From Coriobacteriia bacterium (lineage in GTDB: Bacteria > Actinomycetota > Coriobacteriia > Coriobacteriales > UBA8131): a stretch of 5,961 nucleotides of DNA. Of the stretch, positions 1-4,276 are shown piece by piece. The notes beneath the pieces are model-generated. The model was not told where the DNA came from, made no database searches, and saw only the letters and a program-made list of their open reading frames with translations. Position 1 is the stretch's first letter. The number at the start of each line of letters is the position of its first letter. The stretch spans positions 6,775 through 12,735 of the forward strand of contig DOMT01000168.1 in the NCBI GenBank assembly GCA_003509825.1, read 5' to 3'. A program made the translations under genes and the position numbers.

Positions 1-142
1 TCAGAACTCCGCATCCGTTGTGACACCCGGGAGGAGACCAGTGATTGGTTCTGGTGACAGTCAAATCACCTTCCTTCCATCGCCATTCACCTTCGTGATA
101 GGCTTTTTTGTCGATGGCGTCTACATATTCCTTGTAATCCAT
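1..142 (-). CDS. Molybdopterin oxidoreductase catalytic subunit, N-terminal fragment
   Basis: This is the start of a gene that reads leftward and leaves the window after 47 codons. It begins with ATG at 142-140, preceded by AAAGGAG (minus strand, 154-148) at 5-nt spacing, so the start is well supported. The visible protein begins MDYKEYVDAIDKKAYHEGEW and reaches TRTNHWSPPGCHNGCGVL at residues 30-47. The WSPPG...GCG segment matches the N-terminal iron-sulfur region of the 759-aa enzyme encoded at 1073-3352, which identifies it as a DMSO-reductase-superfamily catalytic subunit. It has C40 and C44 (C-x3-C), but where the neighbour has its first cysteine it has N33-H34, so one cluster ligand may be histidine. 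There is no twin-arginine or hydrophobic signal, so it is probably cytoplasmic. The metal site, the rest of the protein and any partner genes lie outside the window. Substrate unknown. Confidence 0.82.
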   Translation of the reverse strand, partial: MDYKEYVDAIDKKAYHEGEWRWKEGDLTVTRTNHWSPPGCHNGCGVL

Positions 143-324
143 CCGTACTCCTTTCTCATGTCTCCATAGTTCTATCGAATCGCTGTATGCGTTGCAGCCG
201 ATGGCTCATATCTCACCTCGTCTGTAGGGGAGACGCGCATGGGGTGTCGGAAAACAAACCTTCATCTACATAAAACGCAAGGTCGTTGCTTTTTCGAAAT
301 GTGGTGCTGGCTCAAAGGTGGCAA

Positions 325-350
325 GTCTATTCGCTAGCCCCTCGATAGAC
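325..350. repeat. Inverted repeat, operator or hairpin candidate
   Basis: GTCTAT at 325-330 is mirrored by ATAGAC at 345-350. The match extends by CG/CG if T331 is bulged. The centre is about 10 nt. It lies on the leftward gene's side of the divergent region. It could be a regulator site or a stem in that gene's leader, and there is no T-tract to suggest a terminator. Confidence 0.35.
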
Positions 351-402
351 CTGAAACACTTCGGATAAATCCCTAAAACCTTAATGAGTAATATTAAATG
401 GG

Positions 403-432
403 CTTAGTACGAAATAGTATTACACGACTAAG
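403..432. repeat. Inverted repeat with 18-nt spacer
   Basis: CTTAGT at 403-408 and ACTAAG at 427-432 are exact reverse complements. They flank an AT-rich centre that contains the 9-base palindrome AATAGTATT (413-421). The arrangement could serve a dimeric regulator between the divergent genes. A 6-bp match in AT-rich DNA can arise by chance. Confidence 0.3.
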
Positions 433-664
433 GGCAAATCAAGTCTTGGAATAGACATTTTTACCGCAGGGATATCCTTTCTTTAGCATAATATCTACTT
501 TAGGATAGATGAAATAAAATGATAAAAAGTTATTTAAATTGGAGAAATAATAGAAAAAAGGTATATTTATGGTAATTAAATGCAGAGTTAATAAATCAGG
601 TGGTATTAATTTCCTCACAGTCGGTCCTTTGTATGAACAATATTGAAAAGAGCCGCATTCCCTC

Positions 665-693
665 TTTCAAATAGGCTGATAAGGTACTATAAT
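665..693 (+). promoter_or_regulatory. Sigma-70-type promoter candidate for the 758 gene cluster
   Basis: A perfect -10 box TATAAT lies at 688-693. A weak -35 match TTTCAA (665-670, 3 of 6) sits upstream with 17-bp spacing. Transcription would start near 700, giving a leader of about 57 nt before the ATG at 758. The poor -35 suggests dependence on an activator. Other AT-rich hexamers in this region could also serve, so the assignment rests mainly on the exact -10 and its position. Confidence 0.5.
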
Positions 694-695
694 CC

Positions 696-713
696 TAATA
701 CCAATAAGTATTA
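696..713. repeat. Inverted repeat at the predicted transcription start
   Basis: TAATAC (696-701) and GTATTA (708-713) are perfect reverse complements around a 6-nt centre. They overlap the transcription start predicted from the TATAAT at 688-693. That position would suit a repressor operator or a weak 5' hairpin. Being AT-only apart from one C/G pair, it could be coincidence. Confidence 0.3.
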
Positions 714-757
714 AGAGTAATATTGCCAAGATTGCCTGGAAAACGAAAGGAGCAAGC

Positions 758-991
758 ATGTGTTTCAGACCAGCCGGGGCGGAAGTCCCACCCTATGTTT
801 GTGCGAATTGCGGGAAGACCATCAATCGGGTCGCAGACCAACTCCCGAAAAAATGTCCGTTTTGTAAAACACCGACCGAGGATACGGGGCAGACAGCTAT
901 AGAGCAGGCACCGCCCCCGAAACCACCCTCGGCACCACCGGTACCGCCGTCAGGTACTCCCTCTGCACCGAAGCCTCCGACCGGGGTTTGA
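758..991 (+). CDS. Small zinc-ribbon protein with proline-rich tail
   Basis: This 77-aa protein has a well-supported start: ATG with AAAGGAG at 746-752, 5 nt upstream. It opens with Met-Cys (MCFRP). Two CxxC knuckles, C15-x2-C18 and C33-x2-C36, are separated by 14 residues, the layout of a rubredoxin-like or zinc-ribbon fold binding one Zn (or Fe). Residues 51-77 contain 13 prolines and read as a disordered PPKPPSAPP-type tail. There is no signal peptide or membrane segment. It is the first gene of the cluster, 81 bp ahead of the 759-aa oxidoreductase, so it is probably co-transcribed and functionally linked to it. I do not recognise a named family. Possible roles are a dedicated maturation or assembly factor, a small electron carrier, or an adaptor using the proline tail; none is shown by the sequence. 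Confidence 0.75.
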   Translation: MCFRPAGAEVPPYVCANCGKTINRVADQLPKKCPFCKTPTEDTGQTAIEQAPPPKPPSAPPVPPSGTPSAPKPPTGV

Positions 992-1072
992 TTAAGAGCG
1001 GTCGTTGTCATCGGACGGAGTGAATGTCATTTGCATACGTAGAGGAAGAGAGTCAAGAAGAAAGGAGTCGGA

Positions 1073-3352
1073 ATGTCAGAGAGAAAAATCGAATGCTCCG
1101 ATGGAGTGGTGAAGTTTCGCACATGCGCTTGGTCGCCACCCGGAGACCATCCTGTCGGATGCGGAATGTATCTACACATCAAAGATGGAAAGGTGGTTAA
1201 GGTGGAGGGTGATCCCGATCACCCCATAACCGGCGGCAGACTGTGCGTTCGCTGCCTCACGCTCTCCGAATATCTTTACCATGAGGACAGGATCCTCAGC
1301 CCCTTGTATCGTGATCCGAAGGACCGTGGTAAGGACACTTGGAAGGAAATATCTTGGGATGAGGCTCTTGATATTATCGAATCAGAGGTAAATCGTATTA
1401 AAGAAGCGTATGGAGCCGAGGCGATCGTGGCATTTCAGGGAACCGGACGTGAAGCCACGCTTTACAAAACTCCACTGGCCTATGCGGCGCTCGGTACGCC
1501 GAATTCCTGTTTCCCGATGAGCGGCGACTCCTGTTACGGGCCCCGCTGCAGTGTCGCAGACTTCATTCTCGGAGCGGGTTACCCCGAACTGGATTATGCT
1601 GCGTTTTTCCCCGATCGCTACGATGATCCGCGCTATACTCCTCCGAAGTATATCGTCTTGTGGGGAAAGGATCCCCTGTTCTCCAACCCGGATGGATTTT
1701 TCGGACACGCACTGATCGATTTGATGAAGCTGGGGTCGAAGCTCATTACCATCGACCCTCGACTTACTTGGTGCGGTGCACACGCCGAGTATCACCTACA
1801 GTTGCGTCCGGGAACCGACTCGGCCGTCGGACTCGGACTGCTTAATGTCGTTATCCGGGAAGATCTCTACGATCATGACTTCGTCGAGAAGTGGTGTTAT
1901 GGATTCGATGAGCTCAAGGAGCGTGCGGCAGAGTATACGCCCGAATATGTAGAGGAGATCAGTTGGGTTCCGGCAGACATCTTGGTTGCAGCGGCCCGTA
2001 CGATCGCCACCAACTCTCCGACCTCCTTTATGTGGGGGCTGGCCATCGATACCAATAGTAACGGCGTCCAGGCCGGGCATACCGTTCTCAATTTGGCCGC
2101 CATTACCGGCAACCTCGACATCCCCGGTGGAGTGACGCTGGCCGTTCCGGCGAGCTTTATGGGCAAGTGGCGCTACGAGTGTTCGAAGGAGCTTGCTCCC
2201 GGAATGCTCGAAAAGCAGATAACCGACCCCAAGTATCAGGGTTTTCAGGCCGCGCACCTCATCGCTCACCCCGACTGCATCCTTGACACGCTCGAGACCG
2301 ATAAGCCGTATCCCCTGAAGATGGCTTGGTTTTATGCCACGAACCTCCTTGCCAACACCGCCGCCGCTCAACCGATACGTTGGTACGAGGCCTTGAACAG
2401 ACTCGAGTTCAATGTCTGCCAGGATATATTCATGACTCCCACAGCCATGGGCCTTGCCGATCTCTTTTTGCCGGTATCCAGTTTCGCCGAGCATGACGGC
2501 ATCGTGCTGCCTCACTTCGGGAGAAATACCCACATGATCATGGCGATGAACAAAGCGGTGACGATCGGGGATTGTAAGTCGGATCTGGAAATCGACTTCC
2601 TGGTCGGTAAAAGACTCAACCCCAAGGCCTGGGCGTGGGATAGCATCTCCGACTTCTTCACCGATCAGATCAAACCCAAGCTCGGAATCACCTTCGAGGA
2701 GCTGCAGGATAGAGGATGGTTCCACCAGCCCTTCGAGTACAGAAAGTACGAGACGGGCGGTCTGAGAACCGATGGTCAACCGGGATTCAACACTCCTACC
2801 GGACTCGTGGAATTGGCATCGAGCCTTTACGAGGATTGGGGAGAGGATCCCTTGCCCTACTTCGAGGAAAACGCCCTCACGCCCTTCAGTCGTCCGGATC
2901 TCGCCGATGAGTTTCCGCTGATTCTCACCGCAGGTGGCCGAGAGACGACGTCGTTTCATTCGGAGCATCGGCAGATAAAAACCCTGCGCAGCATTACACC
3001 CGATGCCATATGCCAGATCCATCCCGAAACCGCGGAAAAATACGGTATCGAGGAGGGAAACTGGGTCTGCATTAAAAACCCGCTCGGATTCTGTATCGAG
3101 AAGGCTCACATCACACCCATCGTGGATCCGCGTGTCATCCATGCAACGCACGGCTGGTGGTATCCCGAGCAAGACGGTGAAGCGCCGAACCTGTACGGCG
3201 TCTGGAAATCCAGTGTCAACAGCCTGGTTCCTCATTTTGCAATCGGTAAGTTGGGGTTCGGTGCACCTTTTAAGAACGTTATGTGCACCATCTTCAAGGT
3301 GGATGGGCTTGATTGGAAGCCCGAGGAGGTCGTTGAGGAGGTCAACCGATGA
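1073..3352 (+). CDS. Molybdopterin-dependent oxidoreductase, catalytic subunit (DMSO reductase superfamily)
   Basis: This complete 759-aa catalytic subunit should bind a Mo- or W-bis-pterin cofactor and one 4Fe-4S cluster. The start is supported by AAAGGAG (1061-1067) 5 nt before the ATG. The N-terminal iron-sulfur region runs from C18 through WSPPGDHPVGC (residues 20-30) to C58-V-R-C61. C30-x27-C58 has the usual spacing, but the usual second cysteine is replaced by H26 or D25. C154 in SGDSCYGPR is the likely metal ligand. Cofactor-binding segments follow: VLWGKDP (195-201), ITIDPR (225-230), LRPGTDSA (244-251), and WGLAID from 321. The C-terminal dinucleotide-binding domain covers about 615-740 and includes HGWWYPEQ (693-700), which resembles the equivalent segment of acetylene hydratase as I remember it. 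Length suits the superfamily (about 700-900). No twin-arginine signal is present, so it is probably cytoplasmic. It overlaps the ferredoxin gene by 4 bp, implying a two-subunit enzyme. The substrate is not determinable; a catechol-dehydroxylase-like or other reductive role is possible. Confidence 0.92.
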   Translation: MSERKIECSDGVVKFRTCAWSPPGDHPVGCGMYLHIKDGKVVKVEGDPDHPITGGRLCVRCLTLSEYLYHEDRILSPLYRDPKDRGKDTWKEISWDEALDIIESEVNRIKEAYGAEAIVAFQGTGREATLYKTPLAYAALGTPNSCFPMSGDSCYGPRCSVADFILGAGYPELDYAAFFPDRYDDPRYTPPKYIVLWGKDPLFSNPDGFFGHALIDLMKLGSKLITIDPRLTWCGAHAEYHLQLRPGTDSAVGLGLLNVVIREDLYDHDFVEKWCYGFDELKERAAEYTPEYVEEISWVPADILVAAARTIATNSPTSFMWGLAIDTNSNGVQAGHTVLNLAAITGNLDIPGGVTLAVPASFMGKWRYECSKELAPGMLEKQITDPKYQGFQAAHLIAHPDCILDTLETDKPYPLKMAWFYATNLLANTAAAQPIRWYEALNRLEFNVCQDIFMTPTAMGLADLFLPVSSFAEHDGIVLPHFGRNTHMIMAMNKAVTIGDCKSDLEIDFLVGKRLNPKAWAWDSISDFFTDQIKPKLGITFEELQDRGWFHQPFEYRKYETGGLRTDGQPGFNTPTGLVELASSLYEDWGEDPLPYFEENALTPFSRPDLADEFPLILTAGGRETTSFHSEHRQIKTLRSITPDAICQIHPETAEKYGIEEGNWVCIKNPLGFCIEKAHITPIVDPRVIHATHGWWYPEQDGEAPNLYGVWKSSVNSLVPHFAIGKLGFGAPFKNVMCTIFKVDGLDWKPEEVVEEVNR

Positions 3353-3684
3353 ACACACACGGTATGCTGATCGATTATCGTTACTGCACGGGATGCCATG
3401 CATGTGAGGTGTCCTGCCTGAATGAGAAGGAACTGCCGGAGGGCGAGTGGGGTATCAAGGTTAACGAAATAGGTCCCGTGAAGATAGATGGACATTGGAT
3501 GTGGGATTTCGTTCCCGTGCCTTCGGATAGATGCGACTGTTGTATCGAGCGCCTGGAAAAAGGCGTTAAGCCACCTTGCGAGCTGCATTGTCTGGGCAAG
3601 TGTCTCGAAGTGTTGTCGATCGAAGATATAACAAAGCGACTGAAGGAGAATCCGACGTCCAAGTTGAGTGTTTTCATTCCTTAG
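3349..3684 (+). CDS. 4Fe-4S ferredoxin-like electron-transfer subunit (short DmsB-type)
   Basis: This 111-aa protein should shuttle electrons to or from the catalytic subunit encoded just upstream. Its ATG overlaps the upstream stop (ATGA), and GAGGAGG at 3335-3341 lies 7 nt before it, so translation is coupled. The first cluster motif is C13-x2-C16-x2-C19-x3-C23 (YCTGCHACEVSC). The second is C62-x2-C65-x11-C77-x3-C81 (CDCCIERLEKGVKPPCELHC). Extra cysteines are C64 and C85. Eight core cysteines are enough for two 4Fe-4S clusters. DmsB/NrfC-type subunits usually exceed 180 residues and carry four clusters, so this is a short version that keeps two of the four motifs. No signal peptide or transmembrane segment is visible, in line with a soluble enzyme. 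An alternative start at M6 (3364) would lose only five residues. Confidence 0.9.
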   Translation: MNTHGMLIDYRYCTGCHACEVSCLNEKELPEGEWGIKVNEIGPVKIDGHWMWDFVPVPSDRCDCCIERLEKGVKPPCELHCLGKCLEVLSIEDITKRLKENPTSKLSVFIP

Positions 3685-3700
3685 GCTTTCGATGAAAAGA

Positions 3701-3727
3701 GGGGGTCGGTCGTTTCGATCGGCCCCC
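3701..3727 (+). terminator. Strong GC hairpin after the ferredoxin gene, terminator or attenuator candidate
   Basis: GGGGGTCGGTC (3701-3711) pairs along its full length with GATCGGCCCCC (3717-3727), allowing G-U wobbles. A further G-C pair closes a 3-nt TTT loop. AAAAGA precedes the stem, but only TTACTG follows it, so the U-tract is poor. It starts 16 nt after the ferredoxin stop and ends just before the ribosome binding site of the next small gene. Partial termination, mRNA 3'-end protection or attenuation are all plausible; efficient intrinsic termination is doubtful. Confidence 0.55.
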
Positions 3728-3744
3728 TTACTGTAAGGAGTATC

Positions 3745-3903
3745 ATGTGCTACCCCTGTTTGAGTTGTGGTAAGTGCGAGCAAAAAAATCGAAATCCGCG
3801 CATCGTTTGTCCGGTGTGTAAGTCGAAGGTGAATATCGTTGACAGGCGTGCGGTCTGTGCCCGGTGTGGATGGGCGCTCAAACAGGTGAAATCTCGCACT
3901 TAG
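3745..3903 (+). CDS. 52-aa cysteine-rich putative zinc-ribbon protein
   Basis: This small gene has ATG at 3745 with TAAGGAG (3734-3740) 4 nt upstream, and a TAG stop at 3901-3903. The 52-residue product opens Met-Cys, like the 77-aa protein at 758, and has eight cysteines: C2, C5, C8, C11, C22, C25, C38 and C41. The CxxC pairs C22-PV-C25 and C38-AR-C41 are 12 residues apart, a zinc-ribbon arrangement. C5, C8 and C11 form a CxxCxxC run that could complete a second metal site with C2. It is basic (many Lys/Arg) and has no signal or membrane segment. Strong ribosome binding, dense cysteine pattern and the shared Met-Cys start argue for a real gene despite its size. It lies beyond a hairpin, between two oxidoreductase cassettes, so it could belong to either. 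Function unknown; a metal-cofactor assembly or electron-carrier role is conjecture. Confidence 0.7.
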   Translation: MCYPCLSCGKCEQKNRNPRIVCPVCKSKVNIVDRRAVCARCGWALKQVKSRT

Positions 3904-3910
3904 AACCGAA

Positions 3911-3937
3911 GCCGCCACGTGAGTGGGAGGAAGCGGC
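3911..3937 (+). other. Stem-loop with GTGA tetraloop
   Basis: CCAC (3915-3918) and GTGG (3923-3926) close a GTGA loop (GNRA class). An outer helix GCCG (3911-3914) pairs with CGGC (3934-3937) across a 7-nt one-sided bulge. It begins 8 nt after the stop of the 52-aa gene. It may shape the 3' end of that transcript. It has no T-tract. Confidence 0.4.
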
Positions 3938-3988
3938 GTGCGGAAGATGCTTGCAGTGGTGTCCGGGGTGTGGTGGCGTGAGCCGTAT

Positions 3989-4003
3989 CGGTTGGCGCAA
4001 CCG
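3989..4003. other. Perfect 6-bp stem-loop
   Basis: CGGTTG (3989-3994) and CAACCG (3998-4003) pair perfectly around a 3-nt GCG loop. The second arm runs into the palindrome AACCGGTT (3999-4006). No run of T follows on the plus strand, so a simple intrinsic terminator for the 52-aa gene is not supported. Confidence 0.35.
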
Positions 4004-4020
4004 GTTAAGCGGTGCATAGG

Positions 4021-4049
4021 CTACAAAAATCGCCACCGATTTCGTGTAG
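4021..4049. promoter_or_regulatory. Interrupted palindrome with CTACAAAAAT half-site, operator candidate
   Basis: CTACA (4021-4025) and TGTAG (4045-4049) are mirrored, and inside them AAATCG and CGATTT are mirrored around CCAC, with a 1x2 mismatch between. The left half contains CTACAAAAAT, which recurs exactly at 4085-4094. A symmetric site plus a second copy nearer the promoter is the usual look of a regulator-binding region. The regulator is unknown; LuxR-type regulators are common beside such enzymes in Eggerthellaceae, but nothing here shows that one acts. Confidence 0.45.
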
Positions 4050-4084
4050 GCATCCGATGTTTGGGGCGGATACTCCGAAGCACA

Positions 4085-4094
4085 CTACAAAAAT
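4085..4094 (+). repeat. Second copy of CTACAAAAAT
   Basis: This is an exact 10-base repeat of 4021-4030, offset by 64 bp. It sits just upstream of the -35 candidate at 4099, centred near -43 relative to the start predicted at about 4133. That is where activators touching RNA polymerase often bind. Its role is inferred from position alone. Confidence 0.4.
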
Positions 4095-4098
4095 AAGC

Positions 4099-4126
4099 TT
4101 GTCCGCATTACCATCTGCTGCATATT
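4099..4126 (+). promoter_or_regulatory. Promoter candidate for the third oxidoreductase
   Basis: TTGTCC (4099-4104, 4 of 6 to TTGACA) and CATATT (4121-4126, 4 of 6 to TATAAT) are 16 bp apart. Transcription would start near 4133 and give a leader of about 144 nt containing both arms of the structure at 4146-4248. A rival promoter is TTCACA (4144-4149) with TATACT (4165-4170) at a short 15-bp spacing; it would remove the left arm from the RNA. Confidence 0.35.
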
Positions 4127-4133
4127 CACCCTC

Positions 4134-4143
4134 GTAGTACTAC
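4134..4143. repeat. Perfect 10-bp palindrome GTAGTACTAC
   Basis: GTAGTACTAC is fully symmetric. It lies at the predicted transcription start of the third oxidoreductase. Its ends GTAG and CTAC echo the ends of the interrupted palindrome at 4021-4049, so the same regulator might recognise both. A repressor site at the start point is possible. Confidence 0.35.
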
Positions 4144-4145
4144 TT

Positions 4146-4248
4146 CACACGGAGGCGAAGGTTCTATACTGGCGGTGCGTTAGTTTTGTGACGACCGTTC
4201 TTGCGGTCAAACCCAGTGGACTTGCCGGCCGCCTCCGAGGCTTGTGTG
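4146..4248 (+). ncRNA. Possible structured 5' leader (cis-regulatory RNA candidate)
   Basis: CGGAGGCG (4150-4157) is exactly complementary to CGCCTCCG (4230-4237). CACA (4146-4149) can extend the helix with TGTG (4245-4248) across a 7-nt bulge. Nested inside are ACTGG (4168-4172) with CCAGT (4213-4217), and a hairpin GACCG/CGGTC (4193-4197, 4204-4208). A competing stem GCCTC/GAGGC (4231-4241) reuses the right arm, so two alternative folds are possible. The fold ends about 28 nt before the GTG start. A molybdenum-cofactor riboswitch would make sense upstream of such an enzyme, but I cannot match this sequence to that consensus with confidence. Non-RNA explanations (DNA inverted repeats) remain open. 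Confidence 0.35.
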
Positions 4249-4276
4249 TCTACGTCGGAAAAGAAAGAGAGGGAAC

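Larger units (their letters stand above)
143..757. promoter_or_regulatory. Divergent AT-rich intergenic region
   Basis: This 615-bp stretch separates two divergently transcribed oxidoreductase genes and should hold both promoters. I counted 109 G/C in 360 bases for 361-720 (30%), falling to 26 of 120 for 481-600 (22%), against roughly 50-65% in sampled coding blocks. A promoter candidate for the rightward genes is at 665-693, and inverted repeats lie at 325-350, 403-432 and 696-713. A short stem (CGTCT/AGACG, 219-235) would fall in the leader of the leftward gene. The 10-mer GAGTAATATT occurs at 386-395 and 715-724. I found no convincing promoter for the leftward gene. A 25-codon ORF at 569-646 is not convincing, and I see no RNA gene. 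Confidence 0.6.
3904..4276. promoter_or_regulatory. Structured regulatory intergenic region before the third oxidoreductase
   Basis: I see no credible gene in these 373 bp. They hold a series of inverted repeats: stems at 3911-3937 and 3989-4003, a symmetric element at 4021-4049, a palindrome at 4134-4143 and long complementary arms at 4146-4248. There is also a second copy of CTACAAAAAT (4085-4094) and a promoter candidate (4099-4126). An open frame of about 56 codons from GTG 3923 toward 4096 gives a low-quality basic peptide without a motif, and I do not call it. The density of symmetric elements suggests that expression of the GTG-started enzyme at 4277 is tightly controlled. Confidence 0.55.

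Noticed and set aside
569..646. 25-codon ORF (MVIKCRVNKSGG...) after an AAAAAAGG sequence in the AT-rich gap
   Set aside because: It is too short, has no motif or hydrophobic segment, and purine-rich runs are expected in such AT-rich DNA. Conservation would be needed to revive it.
143..757. CRISPR array, tRNA or insertion-sequence ends in the large intergenic regions
   Set aside because: I saw no regularly spaced repeats, no cloverleaf with CCA-type ends, and no terminal inverted repeats flanked by target duplications here or at 3904-4276.
1796..3403. 535-codon open frame on the minus strand opposite the 759-aa oxidoreductase
   Set aside because: It lies entirely antisense to a gene with clear family motifs. 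Its translation shows no recognisable domain, and the length follows from the codon bias of the sense gene.
3232..4017. 261-codon open frame on the minus strand across the ferredoxin and 52-aa genes
   Set aside because: The translation has no recognisable domain. No ribosome site precedes its start, and it is antisense to two genes with good starts and cysteine motifs.
3923..4096. Open frame from GTG downstream of the 52-aa gene
   Set aside because: The basic, motif-free product overlaps several inverted repeats and has only a stray purine stretch as ribosome site.
4165..4170. TATACT as the main promoter -10 for the third oxidoreductase
   Set aside because: The only -35-like partner (TTCACA, 4144-4149) is 15 bp away, and the box lies inside the proposed leader structure. 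I keep it as a rival to the 4099-4126 candidate, not as a feature.
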